A stretch of DNA of 27,777 bases. It comes from Euryarchaeota archaeon UBA463 (GTDB taxonomy: Archaea > Thermoplasmatota > Poseidoniia > Poseidoniales > Thalassarchaeaceae). The notes under the pieces are model-generated. The model saw only the letters and a program-made list of their open reading frames with translations, was not told where the DNA came from and searched no databases. Shown here piece by piece: positions 8,134-15,775 of the stretch. The translations under genes were made by a program, and so were the position numbers. The DNA is taken from NCBI GenBank assembly GCA_002501805.1, contig DAOI01000029.1:36309-64085 (forward strand), given 5' to 3'. Numbering within the stretch: position 1 is the first letter of the stretch; each line of letters opens with the position of its first letter.

Positions 8134-9420
8134 ATGGCGAAATATGATTTCAAATTACCCGATATTGGAGAAGGAGTCGTGGAGGGCGAAGTAGTCACTT
8201 GGCACGTATCCGTAGGAGATTCGGTTTCTGAGGATGACCCCATTGTCGATGTCATGACTGATAAGGCCACTGTAACTATTCCGTCCCCGACAGATGGTAC
8301 TGTTCTGTCCCTTAATGGGGAGGTAGGAGATATGATTGCTGTTGGGTCGGTGCTGATAGAATTCGATACCGATGGAACTGCTCTTGAAAGCCCCAGTGAT
8401 GCTGAAGAGCCCGAAGTAGTTGAAGAAGAGAAGCCGGAGGTAGAAAAGAAGCCACCCGCAAAAATCGAAAGGAAAGTAGAGGTAAAAGAGCCTGAAATTT
8501 CGAAACCTATTGAAAGGTCGGCTCCCGAAATACCTGTGTCTAGTTCCAAAACGGTGCTAGCCAGCCCCGCTGTCAGAAGAAGAGCCAGAGAATCGGGAAT
8601 AGATCTTTCATCATTGAATGGCAGTGGCCCTGCTGGAAGAATTAGACATGCGGACATAGATGCCTTCGTTGCAGGAGGAGGGGCCGTAATGGGAGCTCCA
8701 CCTGTGGCTTACTCTACGAAGAGAAGCGGTATTAGCGAGGTCAAAATTGTTGGCCTTAGGAGGAAGATTTCCGAGCAGATGGTCAAGAGTGCTTTTTCTA
8801 TCCCTCATTTCTCATATTTCGAGGAGGTTGATGTTACGGAGCTTGAAGCATTGAGGCAGGCATTGAACGCTAGTCGTGGCGAAGATCAGCCAAAACTTAC
8901 CTACTTGCCTTTCATTATGCTAGCCCTAGCTAAGATTATGCCAGAACATCCAGAATGTAATGGACATTTCTATGATGAAGAAGGAGTGGTTCACCGACAT
9001 GAGGCCGTGAACCTAGGAATAGCCACACAGACAGATAGGGGGCTATACGTTCCAGTAGTCAAGAATGTCGAGGCCATGGACGTCTGGCAAGCAGCAAGCG
9101 ACCTGATCCGTGTTTCGGGAGCCGCGAGAACAGGGACAGCTAGTCTTGATGACTTAACGGGTTCCACTTTCACGATTACCAGTCTTGGAAGAGAAGGGGG
9201 ACTTGGCGCGACGCCAATAATTAATCATCCAGAAATGGCCATATTGGGTGTTCATAAAGCTAGGGAAATGCCAGTTGTCAGAAGCGGAAATATCGTAGTT
9301 AGGAGAATCATGAATCTTTCCAGCTCCTTTGATCATAGAGTAATCGATGGAGCAGATGGAGCTAGTCTGGTTCAGCATCTCAAAAGAATGCTAGAGCATC
9401 CTGCTATGATATTCATGTGA
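8134..9420 (+). CDS. bkdB: Dihydrolipoamide acyltransferase (E2) of 2-oxoacid dehydrogenase complex
   Basis: The core of the complex, which transfers the acyl group from lipoamide to CoA. At 428 residues it has one lipoyl domain (about 1-80) with the lipoylated lysine K44 in VMTDKATV. A Pro/Glu/Lys-rich linker (about 85-135) follows, then a peripheral-subunit-binding domain (about 142-180; ASPAVRRRARESGIDL..GSGPAGRIRHADI), then the trimeric acyltransferase domain ending in FDHRVIDGADG, with catalytic His401 and Asp405. VTWHVSVGDSV and DIGEGVVEGEV resemble branched-chain E2s. It starts 1 nt after the E1-beta stop behind a good GGAGG. The long antisense ORF here is a shadow. It is the substrate for LipB and LipA encoded in the same cluster. 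Confidence 0.95.
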   Translation: MAKYDFKLPDIGEGVVEGEVVTWHVSVGDSVSEDDPIVDVMTDKATVTIPSPTDGTVLSLNGEVGDMIAVGSVLIEFDTDGTALESPSDAEEPEVVEEEKPEVEKKPPAKIERKVEVKEPEISKPIERSAPEIPVSSSKTVLASPAVRRRARESGIDLSSLNGSGPAGRIRHADIDAFVAGGGAVMGAPPVAYSTKRSGISEVKIVGLRRKISEQMVKSAFSIPHFSYFEEVDVTELEALRQALNASRGEDQPKLTYLPFIMLALAKIMPEHPECNGHFYDEEGVVHRHEAVNLGIATQTDRGLYVPVVKNVEAMDVWQAASDLIRVSGAARTGTASLDDLTGSTFTITSLGREGGLGATPIINHPEMAILGVHKAREMPVVRSGNIVVRRIMNLSSSFDHRVIDGADGASLVQHLKRMLEHPAMIFM

Positions 9421-9426
9421 GGTGGC

Positions 9427-10866
9427 ATGATGACTGAAATTAGAAAATGTCAAGTCTTGATTGTTGGCGCCGGCCCTGGTGGATATGTAGCTGGAATTAG
9501 ATCGGGTCAGCTCGGCCTTGATACCATTGTTGTAGAAGGAGATAAATCGGGAGGAACCTGTCTGATTAGAGGTTGCATTCCAAGTAAGGCCATGATACAT
9601 GCAGCTGAAAGATTTGAGACACTTTCGAAGCATAGTTCTGAGAATGGACATATGGGCATTTCGATTTCATCTGAACCAGTGCTAGATATGCCATCACTGA
9701 TTTCTTGGAAGGATTCAATTGTAGACCGTTTGAATAAAGGCGTAGAATCTCTGTTGAAGGGAGCTGGTGTAGACTTAGTAAAAGGATGGGCAACTTTCAC
9801 TGGCCCAAAGAGATGTACAGTAAAAACCTCAGAAGGAGATATAGAAATTGAGGCTGAAAATGTAATTATAGCAACTGGATCTAGTCACATAGACCTTCCT
9901 TTCATGCCTTGTGATGAAGAGTTTGTACTCTCTTCAACAGGGGCTCTTGAGTTAGATTCCTTACCCTCAAAGGTCGCCATAGTTGGAGGCGGTTATATAG
10001 GATTAGAGCTCGGATGCGCACTTTCTAAATTAGGCTCAGAAGTAACGGTAATAGAGGGGATGGACAGTATTTTGGGAATATTTGACAAGGAGCTCAGAAG
10101 GCCTCTGGAGATATGGCTGAAGAAACATGGAGTCTCCATCCATACTGGCTCTCTGGCGAAGGGTGCAGAGGTCAAGGGGAGAGGCGCCTCAAAGAAAGTT
10201 GAGCTCTCTTTCGAGAAGGATGGCGAGCTTCAATCAATTAAGGTTGACAAGGTATTGGTAACTGTTGGAAGGAAGCCGAATACCAAGGATTGGGGATTAG
10301 AGACCATGGGAGTGAGGATGGATCACTCTGGAAGATTCATCAGAATTGACAGGCAATGTAGGACAAATGTCCCGGGTGTTTTCGCAATAGGCGATGTTTC
10401 TGGAGAGCCAATGCTGGCACACAAGGCTAGTTCACAGGGAGAGATGGTAGCTGAGATTATTTCAGGGTTAAACCGGGAGTTTGACAAGGTTGCTATTCCC
10501 GCCATTGTTTTCACTGAACCTGAGATAGTTTCTGTGGGTTTGTTGCCTGATGAAGCTAAAGAAAGGGGCGAGGAGATAATTGTTGGTAAGTTTCCACTGG
10601 CTGCTAATGGCAGAGCTCTAACTCTTGAAGCCGAGAAAACAGGCGGATTTATCAGAGTTGTAGCTCGAGATTCTGATCATGTTATCCTAGGAATACAGGC
10701 AGTAGGCAGTCATGTAGCAGAACTCCATGGAGAGTTTGTACTAGCTCTTGAGATGGGCGCCCTCTTGGAGGATATTGCAGATACAGTACACGCTCATCCG
10801 ACCATGACAGAGGCCTTCCACGAAAGCGTTCTAAAATCTCTAGGTCACGCTATCCATTCAGCATGA
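9427..10866 (+). CDS. lpdA: Dihydrolipoyl dehydrogenase (E3)
   Basis: An FAD flavoenzyme that reoxidises dihydrolipoamide on E2 with NAD+. It has 479 residues with a complete set of motifs: FAD Rossmann GAGPGGY (14-20), redox disulfide GGTCLIRGCIPSK with C45 and C50, second dinucleotide fold VAIVGGGYIGLELG, FAD-contacting GVFAIGDV, and the dimer-interface catalytic HAHPTMTEAF with H457 and E462. The usual GGTCLNVGC is GGTCLIRGC, which keeps the CX4C spacing. AGGTGG precedes the ATG-ATG start, 6 nt after the E2 stop. An E3 inside the operon, rather than a shared one elsewhere, fits a dedicated complex. Confidence 0.96.
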   Translation: MMTEIRKCQVLIVGAGPGGYVAGIRSGQLGLDTIVVEGDKSGGTCLIRGCIPSKAMIHAAERFETLSKHSSENGHMGISISSEPVLDMPSLISWKDSIVDRLNKGVESLLKGAGVDLVKGWATFTGPKRCTVKTSEGDIEIEAENVIIATGSSHIDLPFMPCDEEFVLSSTGALELDSLPSKVAIVGGGYIGLELGCALSKLGSEVTVIEGMDSILGIFDKELRRPLEIWLKKHGVSIHTGSLAKGAEVKGRGASKKVELSFEKDGELQSIKVDKVLVTVGRKPNTKDWGLETMGVRMDHSGRFIRIDRQCRTNVPGVFAIGDVSGEPMLAHKASSQGEMVAEIISGLNREFDKVAIPAIVFTEPEIVSVGLLPDEAKERGEEIIVGKFPLAANGRALTLEAEKTGGFIRVVARDSDHVILGIQAVGSHVAELHGEFVLALEMGALLEDIADTVHAHPTMTEAFHESVLKSLGHAIHSA

Positions 10867-10875
10867 GGTGGATTC

Positions 10876-11544
10876 TTGTCGGAGATAAAAATACTCCATC
10901 TCGGAGTAGAGGAGTATTCTACAGTTTTTGAGAGGATGAAAAAATTACAGGAGAGAAGAGTCGAGGATGAAATTACTGATACTCTGATTTTCGTTACTCA
11001 TCCAGAAGTTGTCACCTTGGGGCCCAAGGCAGTTAGGGATGGAGTGGAGATTGAAGATTATCAGATATTCGAGACAGATAGAGGAGGAGGGGCAACATGG
11101 CATGGACCTGGGCAACTAGTTGTCTATCCAATAATTAAGTGGGAAGGGGAGTTTCAAAGTGTCAGAGCAGTGATATCCCTATTGGAGGATTGGGCAATAT
11201 CGGCTTTCGAAGTATGTGGCATTGAGTCATACAAAGACAAAGCGATGCAGGGAGTATGGGTCGATGGACACAAAATTTGCTCCATTGGGCTTTCTTTCTT
11301 CAGATGGGTCAGTAGACATGGGATGTCAATAAATGTGAATACACCGGGTTCCAGAGTAGAGGAGGTATCTGGATGTGGCATGCAGGAAGGAACCCATACT
11401 TGTCTACACAAGCTTGGATATTGTTTCGATGGAGAAGGGAATAGGATTGATATCAAAAGAATTGAGGATGCATTGTTGGAGACATGTCAGAAAATTCTAG
11501 GGAGAGTTCCTAGTTACCATATGAGCGAGGATGCGAGGGCTTAG
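10876..11544 (+). CDS. lipB: Octanoyl-(acyl carrier protein):protein octanoyltransferase
   Basis: Attaches an octanoyl chain to the lipoyl-domain lysine of E2, making the LipA substrate. The 222-residue protein has the LipB core: TDRGGGATWHGPGQLVVYP, then DGHKICSIGL with the catalytic lysine K133, RHGMSINVN, and GCGM with the nucleophile C167. The 34-residue gap between K133 and C167 matches the E. coli spacing (135 to 169). The start is TTG, 9 nt after the E3 stop and behind GAGGTGG. Its end runs into the aminotransferase gene: the start of that gene is 1 nt after this TAG. With LipA at the head of the cluster, lipoylation is encoded de novo beside its target. Confidence 0.93.
   Translation: MSEIKILHLGVEEYSTVFERMKKLQERRVEDEITDTLIFVTHPEVVTLGPKAVRDGVEIEDYQIFETDRGGGATWHGPGQLVVYPIIKWEGEFQSVRAVISLLEDWAISAFEVCGIESYKDKAMQGVWVDGHKICSIGLSFFRWVSRHGMSINVNTPGSRVEEVSGCGMQEGTHTCLHKLGYCFDGEGNRIDIKRIEDALLETCQKILGRVPSYHMSEDARA
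11535..11539 (+). promoter_or_regulatory. Shine-Dalgarno GAGGG that decides the aminotransferase start
   Basis: GAGGG inside the last codons of lipB lies 6 nt before the ATG at 11546. An in-frame ATG at 11531 lies upstream of the site and is disfavoured. Confidence 0.45.
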
Positions 11545-11545
11545 A

Positions 11546-12739
11546 ATGATCCCCGGGAAAGGCCCACTTGCTAGACTATGGGGATTAGACCCTAATACAG
11601 TCTTCCTAAACCATGGATCATTCGGTGCAGTCCCCATAGCTGTTCGTGAGGAACAGGATAGGATCAGATATGAAATGGAGAAAGATCCAGTATATTTTGT
11701 GGAGAGGAGCATGAAAAATCTATGGGAAGAGTCCATTTTTGAGCTATCCAGATTCCTTAACGCAGATCCAGAAGGTATGGTCTTCGTTACCAATGCGACA
11801 ATGGGAGTAAATACTGTACTCAGATCCCTAAAACTTTCACCGGGAGATGAAATTATTGTTCCTGATCACGCATATCAAGCTTGTAAGAATGCGATTGATT
11901 TCGTTACTGAGAGATCTGGTGCGAGGACAGTAATTGTACAGGTTCCTTTCAGGGTGGAAGATGATTCCGAAATCATTGAGCCAATTTTGTCTGCAGTGAC
12001 CAGCAGAACGGTATTAGCAATGATAGATACTGTTTCTAGTCCTACAGGTGTAAGAATGCCATTTGAGAGCTTAGTATATCAGCTACAAAACAGGGGTGTC
12101 GATGTCCTAGTTGATGCCGCTCATGGCCCTGGAATTGTTCCCCTAGATATTAGTAAATTGAATCCGGCTTATATTACTGGAAATTGTCACAAGTGGTTGT
12201 GTACCCCCAAGGGCTCTGCTTTCCTTCATATTAGAGAAGATAAGAGGGCGAAAATTAGCCCACTGAACATAGGTCATGGCTATTCAAGTGATTTACCTGT
12301 AGCAGAGAAATTCCGTTTTGAATTTGACTGGTCAGGAACACGAGACCCTAGTCCTTGGCTATGTATTCCGTTCTCTATTGGGTACTTGGGAAGTCAGATT
12401 AAAGGAGGTTGGGAAGAGATAATGACGAAGAACAAGGAGATGGTGCTTCAGGGTAGAGAGCTTCTTTGTGAGGCCCTAAGAACCACACCTCCGACACCGG
12501 ATTCCATGATTTCTTCGATGTCATCAGTTGAGTTCCCCGGGGAGGGTGAAGTTCTCCCCTCTCCGCCGGATGGTGAGCCCACTCACAATTTACTTTATGA
12601 TGAGTACAGGATTCAAGTACCGGTGATTTCATGGCCTATTCACAATACCAAATATATCAGGATTTCAGCTCATATTTACAACACTAAAGAGGAGTTTGAA
12701 TATCTCTCAGAATCGCTGAAATCAATTTTAGGGAGTTAG
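11546..12739 (+). CDS. Class V PLP-dependent aminotransferase (isopenicillin-N epimerase-like)
   Basis: About 397 residues. The N-terminal WGLDPNTVFLNHGSFGAVP is the hallmark of the CefD/isopenicillin-N-epimerase-like branch of class V aminotransferases. VTNATMGVN, then VDAAHGPG with the Asp that contacts PLP, and TGNCHKWLCTPKG with the Schiff-base lysine K216, complete the PLP site. The C terminus carries IRISAHIYNTKEE, usual in the branch. The fold is related to cysteine desulfurases, but no catalytic Cys loop is evident, so epimerase, transaminase or lyase activity is possible. It is placed immediately after lipB, 1 nt after its stop, and 36 nt before the UbiX gene, so cotranscription with the dehydrogenase cluster is likely. 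Its substrate is unknown. Confidence 0.85.
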   Translation: MIPGKGPLARLWGLDPNTVFLNHGSFGAVPIAVREEQDRIRYEMEKDPVYFVERSMKNLWEESIFELSRFLNADPEGMVFVTNATMGVNTVLRSLKLSPGDEIIVPDHAYQACKNAIDFVTERSGARTVIVQVPFRVEDDSEIIEPILSAVTSRTVLAMIDTVSSPTGVRMPFESLVYQLQNRGVDVLVDAAHGPGIVPLDISKLNPAYITGNCHKWLCTPKGSAFLHIREDKRAKISPLNIGHGYSSDLPVAEKFRFEFDWSGTRDPSPWLCIPFSIGYLGSQIKGGWEEIMTKNKEMVLQGRELLCEALRTTPPTPDSMISSMSSVEFPGEGEVLPSPPDGEPTHNLLYDEYRIQVPVISWPIHNTKYIRISAHIYNTKEEFEYLSESLKSILGS

Positions 12740-12775
12740 GCAACCATTCAAGACATGTATCATTGCCGGCATATC

Positions 12776-13354
12776 ATGCCTAGTGCAGTAGTAGCGATAA
12801 CTGGGGCCTCGGGTGCCCGCTATGGAGTTAGATTAGTTGAGCAACTAAGTCTAGCTGGATGGGAAATTGATCTCATAGTAAGCAAAGCCGGTGAAATCAA
12901 TCTGAAACTTGAGTGTGGCATAGGGGCTTCGGAGCTCAATGAAATTGAGGGCGTCTCCATACACAATAATGCGAATCTTGCTGCCAGACCGGCCTCTGGG
13001 TCTGCATTGTATGACGCCTATGTAATCTGTCCAGCTAGTGGAACAACCATAGGAAAAATTGGAGCAGGAATATCTGATAATCTATCAACTAGAAGCGCTC
13101 TTGTTGCAATAAAGGAGAGAAGGAAGCTGATCATAGTCCCAAGGGAAACACCATCACCTACGCCTCACCTAGAAGCTATGGCAAAGATGTCTTCCTGGGG
13201 AGTTGTCATATTACCAGCGAATCCGGGATTCTATAATTCACCAGAGTCAATTGATGACTTAATTGATTTCGTCGTAGCTAGAATTTTGGATCAGATGGGA
13301 GTGTCACATACTCTTGGTAAGAGATGGACCGGTGACGAAGTAACACTTGAGTAA
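12776..13354 (+). CDS. ubiX: Flavin prenyltransferase (UbiX/Pad1 family)
   Basis: Makes prenylated FMN, the cofactor of UbiD-type decarboxylases, from FMN and dimethylallyl (pyro)phosphate. In 192 residues it shows the N-terminal AITGASGARYGVRLVE (7-22), CPASGTTIGKIGAGISDNLSTR with the conserved GI.DNL.TR segment, KERRKLIIVPRETP, and a C-terminal LPANPGFYN. These are all family signatures. The ATG at 12776 is used because the fold starts with it; an ATG at 12755 adds seven residues not expected in the family. No UbiD partner lies in the window. The gap of 36 nt from the aminotransferase suggests one transcript, but a role linked to 2-oxoacid metabolism is not established. Confidence 0.9.
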   Translation: MPSAVVAITGASGARYGVRLVEQLSLAGWEIDLIVSKAGEINLKLECGIGASELNEIEGVSIHNNANLAARPASGSALYDAYVICPASGTTIGKIGAGISDNLSTRSALVAIKERRKLIIVPRETPSPTPHLEAMAKMSSWGVVILPANPGFYNSPESIDDLIDFVVARILDQMGVSHTLGKRWTGDEVTLE

Positions 13355-13414
13355 TCGAGTTATTTCGGATAATCTCCAGAATGGGTTCAATAGTCAGCGT
13401 GATTTATCACTGTT

Positions 13415-15136
13415 GTGAGCAAATCATCTGAGTGGTCTGAACTATCAGTATCTGAACTGAAAGACTCCCTCAGGGAAAGAGGGATGCCCGTTTCTGGGAG
13501 GAAGGAGGATCTAGTTAGGAGACTGGAAGAAAATTCTGTTTTTCAGGCTGAAATTGCTGATATTCCATCTGATAATGGATTCAGAAAATTATTAGATAGG
13601 ATTAGAGATTTACCATTTTCCACACTAGTGGTGATTTTGATACTAATTGTTGGTGGGTCTGGAGGAGCAGTAGTATATGGTGATGAGATACTAGATTTTA
13701 TTCAAGGGGAACCAGAATATGTGCTCATTGATTTTGATACTGATAAGACCAGAGAATTCGCTCAGACTCTGGTTGATTTGGGACATCCTGAATGGGAAGG
13801 GAGAATGTCTGGAACCGTAGAAGAGGAAAATACGGCTAATGCGATTAAGAGTAATTTTACATCCATGGGGATACCATCTACAATGGATGAGTTTGATGTT
13901 AATATGTTCGAAATTGGAGAAGAGCCGGATTTATCCATATGTGTTCCAGGAGATATCGGGAATATTTTCGGAGGACCAACCCCCTGCTCGGCTGCTGATG
14001 TAAACAGGCAGATAACTCAATTCACCCATAGGGAAGACTATGTGATTCAGGGATACAGCGGATCTGTAGATATTTTTCATACCGAAAACGCTGAGATTGT
14101 TGATCTAGGAAATGGTAGCGAGGACTCTGATTGGCCCTCGGCTGCTAGTAAAATTGCCATGGTCTGGATAGAGATGGGGACTGATGGGAATACTGATTTG
14201 TTGGAGAGGGCCTTAGCCAATGACGTTAATTCGATGATTACCGTTAACTCACTGACTAATTGTAATGAGCTGGTGATGGATGACTGTGTCCCTTACTTCA
14301 AGGGCATAGATCTGACGAAATTTGATTTCATTCCAGACTCATTTGGATTCATAATGGTCTCCAAGAGCGTCGGTACCGAAATATCCGATAGTGTCATCAA
14401 TGGAGATGGGCGAATACAGATGAGGATAGATGTGGATAATCAGGCTGTTTCAACCATACACGTCCCATGCGGAATTATCGAAGGTAAGACTGATTCAATT
14501 ATAGTCCTAGGTGCTCATCATGATACCGTATATAATGGACAAGGAGCAGTTGATGATAGTTCAGGAGTGGCGACATTACAGGAAATTGCCAGACAATTTT
14601 CGATTCTTGAATCTAGTCTGGGAGAGCCTGAATATACTATTTACTTCTGTACATGGGGAGGGGAAGAAGAAGGCCTCTGGGGGTCCAAGGAATGGGTCGA
14701 TAAGTATCGTAACATGCTCTCAGAAAACTTGCGTCTGAATATCAACCTAGATATGAATCATGTAGACTTGGAAAGGAATAACGGCCTGACTATCTACGGA
14801 AATAGCCCCAAGGATACGAAGATTGTCAGGGGAATCGCATCGAAGTTTTCTGATGTCCATGCAGACTTGTCATCTAAGTACAGCGTAAATGTGAATGATA
14901 TCCCGTCTACGGCCATGCCTTACAACTCGGATCACGCACCATTCGTCTATGAGATAGACAATCAACCAGACGATGGCATGGAATATGGTAAGGCCCTAGT
15001 GTGCTATGGCTCTGGTTCCAGTGAGTACCACACTTATCTGGATACCATGGACCGATTCAATGAGGAAAGCTTGGCAGTCTCTGGGATAATATTAGGGTCA
15101 TTCATCAGGTATCTTTCATACGGGGAAAGAGTCTAG
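13415..15136 (+). CDS. Membrane-bound M28 family metallopeptidase with N-terminal SAP domain
   Basis: 573 residues. Residues 9-40 match a SAP motif (SVSELKDSLRERGMPVSGRK, then DLVRRLEE), a helix-turn-helix known for binding DNA. A transmembrane helix at about 68-88 (FSTLVVILILIVGG) follows. The rest is an M28 aminopeptidase-like domain with a full two-zinc site: H368 in GAHHD, bridging D380 in VDDSSG, E418/E419 in WGGEEEG, D446 in NLDMNH and H539 in EYHTYLD. The predicted topology puts SAP in the cytoplasm and the peptidase outside. The start is GTG; a short inverted repeat GTGAT-TT-ATCAC lies just upstream at 13399-13410. It likely trims extracellular peptides. The function of SAP here is unclear. 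Cysteines in the ectodomain may form disulfides. Confidence 0.87.
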   Translation: MSKSSEWSELSVSELKDSLRERGMPVSGRKEDLVRRLEENSVFQAEIADIPSDNGFRKLLDRIRDLPFSTLVVILILIVGGSGGAVVYGDEILDFIQGEPEYVLIDFDTDKTREFAQTLVDLGHPEWEGRMSGTVEEENTANAIKSNFTSMGIPSTMDEFDVNMFEIGEEPDLSICVPGDIGNIFGGPTPCSAADVNRQITQFTHREDYVIQGYSGSVDIFHTENAEIVDLGNGSEDSDWPSAASKIAMVWIEMGTDGNTDLLERALANDVNSMITVNSLTNCNELVMDDCVPYFKGIDLTKFDFIPDSFGFIMVSKSVGTEISDSVINGDGRIQMRIDVDNQAVSTIHVPCGIIEGKTDSIIVLGAHHDTVYNGQGAVDDSSGVATLQEIARQFSILESSLGEPEYTIYFCTWGGEEEGLWGSKEWVDKYRNMLSENLRLNINLDMNHVDLERNNGLTIYGNSPKDTKIVRGIASKFSDVHADLSSKYSVNVNDIPSTAMPYNSDHAPFVYEIDNQPDDGMEYGKALVCYGSGSSEYHTYLDTMDRFNEESLAVSGIILGSFIRYLSYGERV

Positions 15137-15230
15137 TCAGTATTGGGGCGGGATAAAAATAACAAATGATTACTGGATATTTTGTCATATTTATTCCGCA
15201 CAAGTATTACTATCACAAATCCAATAAAAC

Positions 15231-15250
15231 GAAACCGATATACGCTATCG
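15231..15250 (+). promoter_or_regulatory. Probable promoter of the peroxiredoxin gene (BRE/TATA-like) overlapping an inverted repeat
   Basis: GAAACC-GATATAC lies about 22-36 nt before the ATG at 15267, the distance expected for a TATA element giving a leaderless or near-leaderless transcript. CGATA-TACGC-TATCG (15236-15250) is a perfect 5-bp inverted repeat across it, a possible repressor site. The rest of the 130-nt gap (15137-15266) is AT-rich with T-rich patches but has no gene. Confidence 0.45.
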
Positions 15251-15266
15251 ATTGTCGGCGTAGTTT

Positions 15267-15734
15267 ATGGTCAAAATAGGAGAAACCGCCCCTGCCTTCA
15301 CATTGAAAACAACTGACAAGAGTGATGTCAGCCTGTCTGATTACAAGGGCGAGAAAGTAATTTTAGCATTCTACCCCGGTGCATTTACAGGAGTTTGTGA
15401 CAAGGAAATGTGCGCCTTTCAGGATAATATCGTAAAGTTGAACGATGCCGGCACTACGGTTCTTGGAATTAGTGTCGACTCCCCCTGGGCCAACAGTGCG
15501 TTTTCACAGAAATATAATCTTGGGTTTCCATTACTGTCTGATATAGATAGAAAGGTCGTAAATAGCTACGATGCCTCATTTGTTGGCCTGGGCGGAATTG
15601 AGGGGTATATTAGTGCCAACAGGGTTGTCATAGTGATAGATGGAGAGGGAATAGTAAGATATCGCTGGGACGCGGAGAATCCTGGAGTAGAGCCAGATTA
15701 TGATTCAGTGGTCGACTTTGCCTCTGCTTTGTGA
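15267..15734 (+). CDS. Peroxiredoxin (BCP/PrxQ or AhpE-like)
   Basis: A thiol peroxidase reducing H2O2 and organic peroxides in the cytoplasm; 155 residues, normal for the family. The catalytic motif is FYPGAFTGVC with peroxidatic C44, preceded by Thr41, and Pro37 upstream. A second cysteine, C49, gives CX4C spacing as in atypical 2-Cys PrxQ/BCP enzymes, so it may resolve the disulfide itself. GISVDSPWANSAFSQKYNLGFPLLSD is the usual middle segment. No ribosome site is evident and a TATA-like element lies near -30, so the message is probably leaderless and the gene monocistronic. It is convergent with argS. Confidence 0.93.
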   Translation: MVKIGETAPAFTLKTTDKSDVSLSDYKGEKVILAFYPGAFTGVCDKEMCAFQDNIVKLNDAGTTVLGISVDSPWANSAFSQKYNLGFPLLSDIDRKVVNSYDASFVGLGGIEGYISANRVVIVIDGEGIVRYRWDAENPGVEPDYDSVVDFASAL

Positions 15735-15775
15735 GATATGTCATTTTACTTCCCAGGAAGGCCCATAGATGATAG

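Noticed and set aside
7872..8657. 261-residue antisense open frame over E1-beta and E2
   Set aside because: Ser/Thr-rich low-complexity translation opposite a fully conserved E2 with lipoyl and binding-domain motifs; a shadow frame.
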